A stretch of 64,000 nucleotides of DNA from Bradyrhizobium sp. CER78 (GCF_029846235.1 NZ_JARVWP010000024.1:1-64000); one strand, 5' to 3'; positions 53,418 through 62,716 are shown, counted from the stretch's first letter. Notes: a model not told the origin generated them from the letters alone. Translations and numbers: made by a program.

Positions 53418-55019
53418 CTACTGCTTCGGCTGGCCGAAATCGAGCGGCGGCAGCTCGATCTGCGGCACCTCGATCTTGACCTTGTTGAGGTCGACATCGA
53501 GCGGCTTGTCGAGCAGGCCGGTGACGACGACTGGGAATGCGATCACCAGCGCCACCATGATCGCCTGCAGGCCGATCCAGGGCATTGCGCCCCAATAGAT
53601 GTCGGAGCTCTTCACTTCCTTCGGCGCCACGCCGCGCAGATAGAACAGTGCGAAGCCGAACGGCGGGTGTAGGAATGAGGTCTGCATGTTGACGCAGAGC
53701 ATCACGCCGAACCAGATCAGCGCGGCATCGGGGCCGACCACGGGTGCCAGCACCTTCTGCGCGATCGGCGCGATCATCGGCAGGATGATGAAGGCGATCT
53801 CGAAGAAGTCGAGGAAGAACGCCAGGAAGAAGATGAACAGGTTGATGAAGATCAGGAAGCCCCAGACGCCGCCGGGCAGCGAGGTCAGATGGTGCTCCAG
53901 CCAGGTGCCGCCGGACACGCCGAGGAACACCACCGAGAAGCAGGTCGATCCGATCAGGATGAAGGTGACCATGCAGGTGATCCGCATGGTGGTCTCGTAG
54001 CCCTGCTTGATCAGGTCGCGCAGGTCCGGGATCTTCACGGCCTCGATGCAGATCCACACCACCGCGAGATAGGTGATCGCGAAGGCGAGCTTGAAGATCA
54101 GGTTCTCGGTGTAGAGCATCGCGATGATGGTGCCGATGCCGCCGGCGATCACGCCTACGATCAGCACCTTGCGGCCGGCCGCGCTGAAATCCTTGTGGTG
54201 GATCGCGGCGAGCACGATGGCGCCGACCGCGCCCATGGCGCCGGCTTCGGTCGGGGTCGCGAGACCCATCATCATGGTGCCGAGCACGACGAAGATCAGC
54301 ACGGCGGAGGGGATGATGCCGAGCAGGCACTTCTTCCACAGCGCCCAGCCGGTCAGCGTGCGGGCCTCGATCGGCACCGCAGGCACGTGGCTCGGCTTGA
54401 AGATGCCGAGCAGGAAGGTGTAGCCGGCGAACAGCAGGATCTGGAACACCGACGGGCCCCAGGCGCCGAGATACATGTCGCCGACCGACTTGCCGAGCTG
54501 GTCGGCGAGCACGATCAGGACGAGAGAGGGCGGGACAAGTTGCGTGATGGTGCCGGAGGCGGCGAGCACGCCCGTGATGTAGCGGATGTTGTAGCCGTAG
54601 CGGATCATCACCGGCATCGAGATCAGCGCCATCGCGATCACCTGCGCCGCCACCGTGCCGGTGATGGCGCCGAGGATGAAGCCGACGATGATCACGGAAT
54701 AGCCGAGGCCGCCGCGGATCGGGCCGAACAACTGGCCCATCGAATCCAGCATGTCCTCGGCGAGCCCGCATCTCTCCAATATCGCGCCCATGAAGGTGAA
54801 GAACGGGATCGCGAGCAGGAGTTCGTTGGACAGCACGCTGCCGAAGATGCGGCCCGGGATCGCCTGCAGGAAGTTGAGGTCGAAGAAGCCGAGATAGATC
54901 GACAGGAACCCGAACGACAGGCCGACCGCGGCGAGCGTGAACGCCACCGGATAGCCGATCAGCATTGCAATGATCAGGCCGCCGAACATCAGCGGCGGCA
55001 TCATCTCCAGCGTGATCAT
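53418..55019 (-). CDS. TRAP transporter large permease (DctM)
   Basis: A 533-residue DctM-type permease with about 14 hydrophobic segments, typical motifs PFFTFMGAILERCGL and GLATPTEAGAMGAVGA, and the C-terminal FLHPPFGFALFYLRGVAP. It is longer than the classic 426-residue DctM, with an additional middle segment (~residues 285-400) and a hydrophilic C-terminal tail. It uses a sodium or proton gradient. Its start overlaps the dctQ stop by four bases. No binding protein is adjacent; the TakP-like proteins at 39065-41488 are the obvious candidates. Confidence 0.9.
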   Translation of the reverse strand: MITLEMMPPLMFGGLIIAMLIGYPVAFTLAAVGLSFGFLSIYLGFFDLNFLQAIPGRIFGSVLSNELLLAIPFFTFMGAILERCGLAEDMLDSMGQLFGPIRGGLGYSVIIVGFILGAITGTVAAQVIAMALISMPVMIRYGYNIRYITGVLAASGTITQLVPPSLVLIVLADQLGKSVGDMYLGAWGPSVFQILLFAGYTFLLGIFKPSHVPAVPIEARTLTGWALWKKCLLGIIPSAVLIFVVLGTMMMGLATPTEAGAMGAVGAIVLAAIHHKDFSAAGRKVLIVGVIAGGIGTIIAMLYTENLIFKLAFAITYLAVVWICIEAVKIPDLRDLIKQGYETTMRITCMVTFILIGSTCFSVVFLGVSGGTWLEHHLTSLPGGVWGFLIFINLFIFFLAFFLDFFEIAFIILPMIAPIAQKVLAPVVGPDAALIWFGVMLCVNMQTSFLHPPFGFALFYLRGVAPKEVKSSDIYWGAMPWIGLQAIMVALVIAFPVVVTGLLDKPLDVDLNKVKIEVPQIELPPLDFGQPKQ

Positions 55020-55555
55020 TGCGTCGGCCTCTCATACTTCGCGTCGATGGTCACATAGCCCTGCAGCGCGGCGATCCGCTTGATCACCTCTGAGACGCCT
55101 TGCAACGCAAGCATCACGAAGCCGGACGGGATAACGAACTTGATCGGCCAGCGCAGCAGGCCGCCGGCATTGCCGCTCATCTCGCCGACCGCATAGGCCT
55201 GGTAGAAGAACGGCCAGGACAGATAGGCGAGCAGCAGACAGGCCGGGATCAGGAAGAACAATGTGCCGATCATGTCGAGCCAGAGCTGGCCGCGCTCGGA
55301 CAGCATCAGATAGAGTATCTCGACGCGGACATGCTCGTTGCGCTTGAAGGTGTAGGAGGCGCCGAACATCACGAGGATCGCGAACATGTACCACTGCGCC
55401 TCGAGCCAGCCGTTCGAGGAGTAGCTGAACGCGTAGCGGATCATGGCATTGCCGGCGCTGACCAGGCAGGCGATCAGCACGAGCAGGTTGCAGATGTAGC
55501 CGATCTTCTCGTTCAGTCGGTCGATGGCCGTACTGAGTGCCAACAATGGGCGCAT
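55016..55555 (-). CDS. TRAP transporter small permease (DctQ)
   Basis: A 179-residue DctQ subunit with four membrane segments (IGYICNLLVLIACLVSAGNA, AQWYMFAILVMFGASYTF, MIGTLFFLIPACLLLAYL and KFVIPSGFVMLALQGV). The family signature RRNEHVRVEI-like appears as KRNEHVRVEILYLML. ATG 55555 has GGAG six bases upstream. It forms the membrane complex with DctM. Confidence 0.9.
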   Translation of the reverse strand: MRPLLALSTAIDRLNEKIGYICNLLVLIACLVSAGNAMIRYAFSYSSNGWLEAQWYMFAILVMFGASYTFKRNEHVRVEILYLMLSERGQLWLDMIGTLFFLIPACLLLAYLSWPFFYQAYAVGEMSGNAGGLLRWPIKFVIPSGFVMLALQGVSEVIKRIAALQGYVTIDAKYERPTQ

Positions 55556-55888
55556 CAAGATCTCCGTGGCCGCGCCATCGGCGCGCCGAATATTTCAAGC
55601 ATCATCTGGCCGCCGCGCATACGCGCACGGAGCCACGGCTCACTTTCAGGAGCAGTTGCAAACGTTCATCCTCCCCCGAAATGCGCTTCCGCCGTTCTTG
55701 GCTGCCGGATCGTCGGCGGTCGCCGACGGGGCAGCGGCCTGTCCGGCCTGGCTAGCGTGAAAGCCGGGGCACCAAATCAGCGCCGTGGAACGCCGTCAAT
55801 CGGAAAATGGGCAAATTGACGCCACGGCAAACCGTTGTCCCGCCTTGGTAATCGGGGGACGACGCAGGCGTCGGGAGAGGGCGGCAGA
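55556..55888. other. Intergenic region between moaA and the TRAP permease genes
   Basis: A 333-bp stretch upstream of dctQ and downstream of moaA. It should contain the TRAP operon promoter. I see no convincing gene, repeat or strong hairpin. Confidence 0.5.
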
Positions 55889-56923
55889 CTAGCCGCCGGT
55901 CACGCTCATGTGGCGGCTGACGCTCGGCCGGTTGTGGCGGCGGTCGATGATGAAATCGTGCCCCTTCGGCTTCAGTCCGATGGCCCGGTCGATGGCTGCC
56001 GACAGCAAATCATTGTCCGGCGAAGCGCGCAGCGGCCGGCGCAGGTCGGAAGCGTCCTCATGGCCGAGGCAGGTGTGCAGCGTGCCGGTGCAGGTGATCC
56101 GCACCCGGTTGCAGGATTCGCAGAAATTGTGAGTCATCGGCGTGATGAAGCCGAGCTTGCCGCCGGTCTCGGCGACCCGGACGTAGCGGGCAGGACCGCC
56201 GGTGTCGTCCGCGAGGTCGGTCAGCGTGTAGTGCTTCTCGAGCCGCGCGCGCAGCAGCGACAGCGGCACGTATTGATCGATGCGGCCCTCGCCGATGTCG
56301 CCCATCGGCATCACTTCGATCAAGGTCAGGCCCATGCCCTTGCCATGCGCCCATTCCATCAGCGCGGGAATCTCGTCCTCGTTCACGTTCTTCAGCGCGA
56401 CCGCGTTGATCTTGACCGCGAGCCCCGCGGATCGGGCCGCCTCGATGCCCGACAGCACCTTGTCGATGTCGCCCCAGCGGGTGATGGCCCGGAATTTTAC
56501 GGGGTCGAGCGTGTCGAGCGAGACGTTGACGCGGCGCACGCCGCAATCGGCCAGCTCCTGCGCGAACCGCGCGAGCTGCGAGCCGTTGGTGGTCAGCGTC
56601 AACTCGTCGAGCGCGCCGGTCGAAAGGTGCCGCGACAGCGAACGCACCAGACCCATCACGTTGCGGCGGACCAGCGGCTCGCCGCCGGTGAGGCGGATCT
56701 TGCGCACGCCCTTGGCGACAAAGGCCGAGCAGAGACGGTCGAGTTCCTCCAGCGTCAGCAGATCGGCCTTCGGCAGGAAGGTCATGTCCTCCGACATGCA
56801 ATAGAAGCAGCGCAGGTCGCAGCGGTCGGTGACGGAGACGCGCAGATAACGGATGGTCCGGCCGAACGGATCGGTCATCGGACGAAACAGCGTGTCGGAA
56901 TGCGCCTGCGTGGATCCGTTCAT
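55889..56923 (-). CDS. moaA: GTP 3',8-cyclase, MoaA
   Basis: A 344-residue radical-SAM enzyme of molybdenum cofactor synthesis, converting GTP to 3',8-cyclo-dihydro-GTP. The N-terminal cluster motif is C35-C39-C42 (CDLRCFYC), the SAM-binding GGEP is in LTGGEPLVRR, and the C-terminal cluster cysteines are in CESCNRVRITCTGTLHTC. The essential terminal Gly-Gly (SVTGG) is present. The moaBC genes are not beside it. A perfect 12-bp hairpin lies 53 bp upstream of the start. Confidence 0.97.
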   Translation of the reverse strand: MNGSTQAHSDTLFRPMTDPFGRTIRYLRVSVTDRCDLRCFYCMSEDMTFLPKADLLTLEELDRLCSAFVAKGVRKIRLTGGEPLVRRNVMGLVRSLSRHLSTGALDELTLTTNGSQLARFAQELADCGVRRVNVSLDTLDPVKFRAITRWGDIDKVLSGIEAARSAGLAVKINAVALKNVNEDEIPALMEWAHGKGMGLTLIEVMPMGDIGEGRIDQYVPLSLLRARLEKHYTLTDLADDTGGPARYVRVAETGGKLGFITPMTHNFCESCNRVRITCTGTLHTCLGHEDASDLRRPLRASPDNDLLSAAIDRAIGLKPKGHDFIIDRRHNRPSVSRHMSVTGG

Positions 56924-56975
56924 TCAACCCAAGCCTTCAAGCCAATCTGCAACCTAAGCCTTGCGACTGTTCCCA

Positions 56976-57005
56976 GTGTACCGAGCCGCCACGGGCTCGG
57001 TACAC
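56976..57005. promoter_or_regulatory. Perfect 12-bp inverted repeat upstream of moaA
   Basis: GTGTACCGAGCC and GGCTCGGTACAC flank a 6-base loop, 53 bp before the moaA start. There is no T-run on either strand, so it is not a typical terminator. It could be a leader hairpin or an operator. Confidence 0.5.
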
Positions 57006-57142
57006 GCAATCTATGCATGTTGGCGCGCCGTCACAATGCGTCCCTAAGGATGATCCGCAACATGCAAAGCTGATTGCGCGCGATAGGTGAGCCATATCGC
57101 GCGATGCATGATCGCAATCGCCGATGTGTCTCGACCAAAACC

Positions 57143-57166
57143 AAAAACCCGGCCTTGGGCCGGGTT
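57143..57166 (-). terminator. Intrinsic terminator of the lipoprotein gene
   Basis: A perfect 9-bp stem AACCCGGCC / GGCCGGGTT with a TTG loop. Read on the minus strand it is followed by a run of T. It lies 27 bp after the lipoprotein gene ends at 57193. Confidence 0.85.
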
Positions 57167-57192
57167 CTTGTGCAGTGCAAAGAGCGCAGTTG

Positions 57193-57681
57193 CTAGCGCG
57201 TCGGAGCCGCGGCGGCCGGCGGCGCGGCAGCCGGAGCGGGGAACGCCGCGTCCGGCGCGCCGGCAGGCGCCGCAGCAGCAGCAGCAGCCGGCTTCGGCTT
57301 CTTCCGCTTCGGCCGCGGCTTGTGCGCGCGCGGCGGCGGACCGGCGGGCTGCAACTCGGCGAACACCGGGCTCGGATCGAGCGTGGTGGTGGCTGGGCTG
57401 GTGAAGTCGCCCGGCGTGCGGGTCACGGTCACCGGCACCGTCGCCGGCTGGAACTTGGGCATGTTGAAGGTGACGGTGAAGTTGCTCTCCGGCGCCGGGA
57501 TCGACACGGAGCAGGGCGTCTTGCAGCCCGGTCCGATCGACGTCACGGCGTCGGCGCCTTGCGGGTTCGAATCCAGCTGCACCTGCATTGGCGGCGGCGC
57601 TGACTTGAACGAATCCAATGAGAAGGAGGAGCAGCCGGCCAGGCTCAGCCCGGCGGCCGCAAACACGATGATACGACGCAT
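57193..57681 (-). CDS. Lipoprotein with PEGA-like domain and Ala/Pro tail
   Basis: A 162-residue lipoprotein: lipobox LSLAGC (C17), then a PEGA-like beta domain (QVQLDSNPQGADAVTS, CKTPCSVSIPAP with two cysteines). The end is a basic and Ala/Pro-rich tail (HKPRPKRKKPKP, then alanine runs coded by GCA/GCC repeats around 57260-57290). The tail may span towards or bind peptidoglycan. Function unknown. ATG 57681 begins the signal peptide. A single gene with its own terminator. Confidence 0.75.
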   Translation of the reverse strand: MRRIIVFAAAGLSLAGCSSFSLDSFKSAPPPMQVQLDSNPQGADAVTSIGPGCKTPCSVSIPAPESNFTVTFNMPKFQPATVPVTVTRTPGDFTSPATTTLDPSPVFAELQPAGPPPRAHKPRPKRKKPKPAAAAAAAPAGAPDAAFPAPAAAPPAAAAPTR

Positions 57682-57854
57682 GATCCACACTCTACTGCGG
57701 CAATCAGCCACAATCCCCGAACCGACCATAGGGGCGTCGGAACAGAGGCGCAACAGGGGGAGGCCTGTTCGTTAAAGGATGGTTAATCGCAAAATCGCAT
57801 GGCAAAATATTACCAAGCGATATCAGTGTGTTGTGAAAAATTTATGCCGCGAAT

Positions 57855-58535
57855 TTATGCCGCGAGGAGGCTGGCGACGGCGTCCGGCAGATCGCGCATA
57901 TGGCTGATCAGCCGGTCCGGCTTCAGCTCGGTCATCGGGACGTCGGTATAGCCGAAATCGACCCCGATCACCGGGACGTTGGCGCGCCGCGCGACGCCGA
58001 CATCTGGGCCGGCGTCGCCGACCATGATGGCGCCGGGCAGCCGGCCACCGGCGCGGGCCACCGTCTCGCGCAGGATCGCCGGATCGGGCTTGGCGACGCC
58101 GAACGTGTCCTGGCCGCAGATCGCGGCAAAGCGCGGCGCCAAACCGAGCCGGTCGAGCAACAGCTTCGACAGCCATTCCAGCTTGTTGGTGCAGACCGCA
58201 AAGCGGTGGCCCTTCGACGCGAGCCGGTCGAGCGCGGCCTCGAGCCCGTCGAACGGACGTGAGCCGTCGGCGATGTGCTCGGCGTAGAAGTCGACGAAAT
58301 CCTTGGTCAGGCGATCGAGGTCAGCGAGGCTGACCACGCGTCCGTCCACCTCGAGCCCGCGCTCGAGCAGCTTGCGCGCGCCGGCGCCGATCATGTTGCG
58401 CGCCGCCGACAGCGGCACCGGCTGCAGACCCTCGCGGCCGAGCACATGGTTCAGCGCGCTGATCAGGTCAGGCGCAGTGTCGACCAGCGTGCCGTCGAGA
58501 TCGAACACAATGATGGGGGGAGGGGAGGCGGACAT
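57855..58535 (-). CDS. gph: Phosphoglycolate phosphatase
   Basis: A 226-residue HAD-family phosphatase. Motif I is FDLDGTLVDTAPDL, motif II lies in VCTNK, and motifs III/IV run from KPDPAILRETV to MVGDAGPDV. Here the usual DS following GD is DAGPD. It removes 2-phosphoglycolate formed in DNA repair or by Rubisco. ATG 58535 begins at the family start. It is divergent from the SDR gene; rpiA lies further right. Confidence 0.9.
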   Translation of the reverse strand: MSASPPPIIVFDLDGTLVDTAPDLISALNHVLGREGLQPVPLSAARNMIGAGARKLLERGLEVDGRVVSLADLDRLTKDFVDFYAEHIADGSRPFDGLEAALDRLASKGHRFAVCTNKLEWLSKLLLDRLGLAPRFAAICGQDTFGVAKPDPAILRETVARAGGRLPGAIMVGDAGPDVGVARRANVPVIGVDFGYTDVPMTELKPDRLISHMRDLPDAVASLLAA

Positions 58536-58608
58536 CTGTCTCTCGCTATCGGGCAGGGCCGCACGATGCAAGAGAAGATGCTAGCGTTGCGCAAAAAAGG
58601 AGGCTCGG

Positions 58609-59442
58609 ATGCGGGAACTTGCCGGAAAAGCCGCTTTTGTCACCGGCGCGGCCAGCGGAATCGGACTGGCCATGGCAACCGCGTTCGCGCGCGAGGGCAT
58701 GAAGGTGATGCTCGCCGACATCGAAACCGGCGCGCTCGACCAGGCCGTCGCTGCGCTGCGCGCCGGCGGCGCAGATGTCCGTGGCGTGGTGTGCGACGTC
58801 TCTGACCCCGGCAGCGTCGACGGCGCGGCGCAGGCCGCGTTCCTCGCTTTCGGGAAGGTCCATGTCGTCTGCAACAATGCTGGCGTCGCAGGTGGCGGCG
58901 GCATCGACCAGATCTCCGTCGACGACTGGCGCTGGGTGATCGACGTCAATTTGATGGGCGTGGTGCATGGCATCCGGAGCTTCCTGCCGCACATCCGCGC
59001 GCACGGCGAGGGCGGCCATATCGTCAACACGGCGTCGATGGCCGGCATGAATGCGGGGCTCGGCTTGAGCCCGTATTCGGCGTCCAAATTCGCCGTCGTC
59101 AGCCTCTCCGAAGGACTTGCCATGCAGCTCAGGCCGCTCGGGATCGGCGTCAGCGTACTCTGTCCGAGTTTTGTGCAGACCCGGATCGGCGAGAGCGGGC
59201 GCAACCGCCCGGAGCAATACGGCCCGCCGCGCCAGCACGCTCCGGACAGCCCCGCAGCCGCGCTCATCGCCGAGATCGCGCGCCGCCTGGAGGCCGGTCT
59301 CGACCCGTCGTTGGTTGCTGCTAAGGTGCTGGCCGCGATCCGCGACGACCAGTTCTACATTTTCACCCACCCTGGGATGAGAGCCGAGGTCGAGGACCGT
59401 TTTGCGGCGATTTTGGCCGCGATGGACGCCGTTTCGGCCTAA
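58609..59442 (+). CDS. Short-chain dehydrogenase/reductase
   Basis: A 277-residue classical SDR with all motifs intact: TGAASGIG for the cofactor, NNAG, serine in NTASMAGM and the catalytic YSASK. It contrasts with the degenerate SDR at 9876, which has YSASQ. The aspartate at the end of strand 2 (LADIET) suggests NAD preference. The substrate is unknown. ATG 58609 has AAAGGAGG. Confidence 0.92.
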   Translation: MRELAGKAAFVTGAASGIGLAMATAFAREGMKVMLADIETGALDQAVAALRAGGADVRGVVCDVSDPGSVDGAAQAAFLAFGKVHVVCNNAGVAGGGGIDQISVDDWRWVIDVNLMGVVHGIRSFLPHIRAHGEGGHIVNTASMAGMNAGLGLSPYSASKFAVVSLSEGLAMQLRPLGIGVSVLCPSFVQTRIGESGRNRPEQYGPPRQHAPDSPAAALIAEIARRLEAGLDPSLVAAKVLAAIRDDQFYIFTHPGMRAEVEDRFAAILAAMDAVSA

Positions 59443-59549
59443 AGACGGGCACGGATGGCGCTATTCCTGTCCGTGAATCGAGGCTAGATATGCGCCCGCC
59501 GGGCCGCCCGATGGCGCGCCCGTAACGGACAACCGAGGGGCTATCGGCC

Positions 59550-60248
59550 GTGGACATGGATGCACTGAAACGCCAGGCGGCGGCGCGCGCGCTCGAAGAG
59601 GTGCGCGACGGCATGAAGCTCGGGCTCGGCACCGGATCGACCGCCAAGCACTTCGTCGAGTTGCTCGGCGAGAAGGTCCGCGCCGGCATGAAGGTGATCG
59701 GCGTGCCGACCTCGGAGGCGACCCGGGCGGATGCGATCCGCTGCGGCGTGCCGCTGACCACGCTGGACGAGATCGACCATCTCGACCTCACCATCGACGG
59801 CGCCGACGAGATCGATCCCGCGCTCAATCTGATCAAGGGCGGCGGCGGCGCGCTGCTGCGCGAGAAGATCGTCGCGGCCGCCAGTGATCGCATGATCGTG
59901 ATCGCCGACGACAGCAAATGGGTCGAGACGCTCGGCCGCTTCCCGCTGCCGGTCGAGGTGATCCCGTTCGGGCTCGCCGCGACGCAGGCCGCGATGGCGC
60001 GGGCGTTCCGTGAGGCCGGCGTGTCCGGCCAAATGATCATCCGCAAGGGCAAGGACGGTCACGTTTTTGTCACCGATGGCGGCCACTGGATCCTCGATGC
60101 GCATCTCGGCCGGATCGGCGACCCGCCGCGTCTTGCGGGTCTGCTCAGTGTCATTCCGGGCGTGGTCGAACATGGCCTGTTCATCGGGCTTGGCAGCGTC
60201 GCCGTCCTGGCCGGCGCACAGGGAATTCGGGTTGTTGAACGGCGATAG
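59550..60248 (+). CDS. rpiA: Ribose-5-phosphate isomerase A
   Basis: A 232-residue RpiA, interconverting ribose-5-phosphate and ribulose-5-phosphate. It has the motifs GLGTGSTAKHFVELLG, TSEATRADA, TIDGADEID and KGGGGALLREKI. The start is GTG 59550 (GAGGGG nine bases upstream) or ATG 59556. It is followed after 23 bp by the DUF2059 gene and then glutathione reductase, an arrangement often conserved in Bradyrhizobium-like genomes. Confidence 0.96.
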   Translation: MDMDALKRQAAARALEEVRDGMKLGLGTGSTAKHFVELLGEKVRAGMKVIGVPTSEATRADAIRCGVPLTTLDEIDHLDLTIDGADEIDPALNLIKGGGGALLREKIVAAASDRMIVIADDSKWVETLGRFPLPVEVIPFGLAATQAAMARAFREAGVSGQMIIRKGKDGHVFVTDGGHWILDAHLGRIGDPPRLAGLLSVIPGVVEHGLFIGLGSVAVLAGAQGIRVVERR

Positions 60249-60271
60249 CGCCGCAAGCAAGGAGACTTGGA

Positions 60272-60805
60272 ATGAAGCGTTTTTCGGGACTTTTGTCGGC
60301 AGCGGCCCTGGCGGCTGGACTGGCGCTCGCGGCGGCACCGGCCATGGCGCAGCAGCAATTGCCCCCCATGCCCAAGGTCAAGCAGTCGACCCCCGCGGCG
60401 ATCGCGGCCGCCAAGGAAATCCTGACCATGAAGAACGTGGCGGTGATGTATTCCGGCGCCGTTACGGGAATCATCGAGAAGACCAAGACCGGCCTGCTGC
60501 AGCAGTACCTGAACTACCAGAAGGATCTCGACGAGGTCGCGGTGATCGTCGCCAAGCAGTTCGCGGGCGGCGAGAAGGAGATCGGCGACGGCATGGCGCA
60601 GATCTACGCCGCCGAGTTCACCGAGCAGGAGCTCAAGGACCTCGTGACGTTCTACAAGACGCCGCTCGGCCAGAAGCTTTTGACCGCGGAGCCCACTGCA
60701 ATCAACGGCTCGCTGCAATATATGCAGCAGTGGGCGCAGCAGTTCGGCGTGATCGTCAACGGCCAGTTCAAGGCCGAGATGAAGAAGCGCGGCAAGGATA
60801 TCTAA
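60272..60805 (+). CDS. Exported DUF2059 protein
   Basis: A 177-residue periplasmic protein. A signal peptide (residues 1-26, ending AMA) precedes a helical DUF2059 domain with the family motif YAAEFTEQELKDLVTFYKTPLGQKL. Function unknown. It lies in a row with rpiA and gor and is likely co-transcribed with rpiA. The segment QQQLPPMPKVKQSTPAA forms a short Pro/Gln-rich linker behind the signal. Confidence 0.9.
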   Translation: MKRFSGLLSAAALAAGLALAAAPAMAQQQLPPMPKVKQSTPAAIAAAKEILTMKNVAVMYSGAVTGIIEKTKTGLLQQYLNYQKDLDEVAVIVAKQFAGGEKEIGDGMAQIYAAEFTEQELKDLVTFYKTPLGQKLLTAEPTAINGSLQYMQQWAQQFGVIVNGQFKAEMKKRGKDI

Positions 60806-60847
60806 GGATTTCCAATGCGTTTTCGAGCGCTCTGATGCGCTCCGTGT

Positions 60848-60875
60848 GACCTCGCCCCGCTTGCGGGGCGAGGTC
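60848..60875 (+). terminator. Perfect 11-bp hairpin between DUF2059 gene and gor
   Basis: GACCTCGCCCC / GGGGCGAGGTC with a 6-base loop, ending 16 bp before gor. There is no T-run, so attenuation or message processing is as likely as termination. Confidence 0.5.
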
Positions 60876-60891
60876 GAAGAGAGAGGTACCC

Positions 60892-62277
60892 ATGGCCGAG
60901 TTTGACGTCGACCTGTTTGTCATCGGTGGTGGTTCGGGCGGCGTCCGTGCCGCCCGCATCGCCGCCAATTACGGCGCGAAGGTCATGGTGGCCGAAGAGT
61001 ACCGGATGGGCGGCACCTGCGTGATCCGCGGCTGCGTGCCGAAGAAGCTGTTCGTGATCGGCAGCCACGTCCATCAGGAGATCGAGGATGCGGCCGGCTT
61101 CGGCTGGAGCATCGGCCAGGTCTCGTTCGACTGGGCTACCCTCGTCGCCAACAAGGACAAGGAGATCGCCCGGCTCGAGGGCGCCTACACCACCAACGTC
61201 GAGAAGTCGGGCGCCAAGATCGTGAAGACCCGTGCGGTGCTGGAGGATGCCCACACCATCCGCCTCGCCACCGGCGAGAAGGTGACGGCGAAGTACATCC
61301 TGATCGCGACCGGCGGCGCGCCTAATCACGGGCCGGCCGTTCCCGGCATCGAGCACGTGATCTCGTCCAACGAGGCGTTTCATCTGAAGGAGCTGCCGAA
61401 GCGGATCGTGATCCAGGGCGGCGGCTACATCGCGCTGGAATTCGCCGGCATCTTTGCCGGCTTCGGCTCCGACGTGTCCGTGATTTACCGCGGCGACAAC
61501 ATCCTGCGCGGCTTCGACGAGGACGTGCGTAAGCATGTCCGCGCCGAGATGGAGAAGCGCGGCATCACCATCATCACTGGCTCCACGGTGACCAAGGTCG
61601 ACAAGCACGGCCGTGATTTTACCGCGCATCTATCCGGCGGCTCGAGCATCGCCGCCGACCAGGTGATGTTCGCGATCGGCCGGCATCCCAACGTCGCCAA
61701 TCTCGGGCTCGAGAGCGCAGGTGTCGCCATCAATCCCGCCAATGGCGGCATCCAGGTCGACGGCTGGTCGAAGACCTCGGTCGACAACATCTATGCGGTC
61801 GGCGACGTCACCCACCGCACCAATCTGACCCCGGTCGCGATCCGCGAGGGCCATGCCTTCGCCGACACCGTGTTCGGCAAGCGCCCGGTGCAGGTCGACC
61901 ACGCGACGATCCCGACCGCGGTGTTCTCGCAGCCCGAGGTCGGCACCGTCGGCCTGACGGAGCAGGAGGCGCGGGCGCAGTTTGCCCACGTCGACATCTA
62001 CAAGACCGATTTCCGCCCGATCAAGGCGACGATGTCCGGCCGTGACACCCGCGTGCTGATGAAGCTCGTGGTCGACGGCGCGAGCGATCGCGTGCTCGGC
62101 TGCCACATCGTCGGCGATGCCGCCGCCGAAATCACCCAGGCGGTCGCGATCGCGGTGAAGATGAAGGCGACCAAGGCCGACTTCGACGCCACGATCGCGC
62201 TGCATCCGACCGCGTCCGAAGAGCTGGTGACGATGCGCACCCCGACCGCGCGCCACGTTCGCCAGGCGGCGGAGTAG
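60892..62277 (+). CDS. gor: Glutathione-disulphide reductase
   Basis: A 461-residue FAD enzyme using NADPH to reduce glutathione disulphide. It has the FAD motif VIGGGSGGVRAARIA, the redox cysteines C43 and C48 (GGTCVIRGCVPKKL), the NADP domain GGGYIALEFAGIF with following basic residues (IYRGDNILRG) and the C-terminal base motif ALHPTASEELV. It protects against oxidative stress. RBS GAGAGGTACCC precedes ATG 60892. Confidence 0.95.
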   Translation: MAEFDVDLFVIGGGSGGVRAARIAANYGAKVMVAEEYRMGGTCVIRGCVPKKLFVIGSHVHQEIEDAAGFGWSIGQVSFDWATLVANKDKEIARLEGAYTTNVEKSGAKIVKTRAVLEDAHTIRLATGEKVTAKYILIATGGAPNHGPAVPGIEHVISSNEAFHLKELPKRIVIQGGGYIALEFAGIFAGFGSDVSVIYRGDNILRGFDEDVRKHVRAEMEKRGITIITGSTVTKVDKHGRDFTAHLSGGSSIAADQVMFAIGRHPNVANLGLESAGVAINPANGGIQVDGWSKTSVDNIYAVGDVTHRTNLTPVAIREGHAFADTVFGKRPVQVDHATIPTAVFSQPEVGTVGLTEQEARAQFAHVDIYKTDFRPIKATMSGRDTRVLMKLVVDGASDRVLGCHIVGDAAAEITQAVAIAVKMKATKADFDATIALHPTASEELVTMRTPTARHVRQAAE

Positions 62278-62608
62278 GGATGGTCCGCGCAAAGCAGCCG
62301 GCTCTGATCCTCGATCAGGAAACGAGGCCTGCCTGACAGCCCAACGCCGCCCGCTTAAAATGCCTGCGAGCGGCGCTGTCTCTAGCCCCAGGAGGGTCGT
62401 GGCAAAATCCTGATGAGGGTTGGTCTGCGTGGAGCCGCAAAGGTTTCATACCTCCGAAGGGGTAGCTTGCCGCCGCAACATGGAGCGCGTTGCCGCAGAA
62501 CATGCTCCTTCGCTGCGGCCATTCGTTCCGATGCAGAAGAAATTAGGGCACCCTTGCTGACATGCATATGTGAATGCTGCCGGGCCTCTACGGGCTCAGA
62601 CTGCGGGC
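62278..62608. other. Intergenic region after gor
   Basis: About 330 bp with no persuasive gene, repeat or hairpin. It separates gor from a set of short genes. Confidence 0.4.
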
Positions 62609-62716
62609 ATGTTCCGACCGGATCACATGGACAGCTTGGACTACGGCTTCCTCGGCTTTGCCGGGGCGTCGTTCATCGCCCTCATCGTCGGCGTGGCCTG
62701 GCTGCTGATCGCGTGA
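62609..62716 (+). CDS. Possible 35-residue membrane peptide
   Basis: A short frame encoding MFRPDHMDSLDYGFLGFAGA followed by a single membrane helix ending AWLLIA. The topology (short acidic N-terminus, one helix, no tail) fits small membrane peptides often missed by annotation. There is no clear ribosome site before ATG 62609; ATG 62627 is an alternative. The hydrophobic run is unlikely but not impossible by chance. Confidence 0.4.
   Translation: MFRPDHMDSLDYGFLGFAGASFIALIVGVAWLLIA

Noticed and set aside
56924..57060. Moco riboswitch upstream of moaA
   Set aside because: Only one hairpin is visible; the multi-stem architecture of the known motif is not apparent.
57240..57300. GCA/GCC trinucleotide repeat as a mobile or regulatory repeat
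   Set aside because: It is in frame and codes for the Ala/Pro-rich tail of the lipoprotein; simple low complexity explains it.
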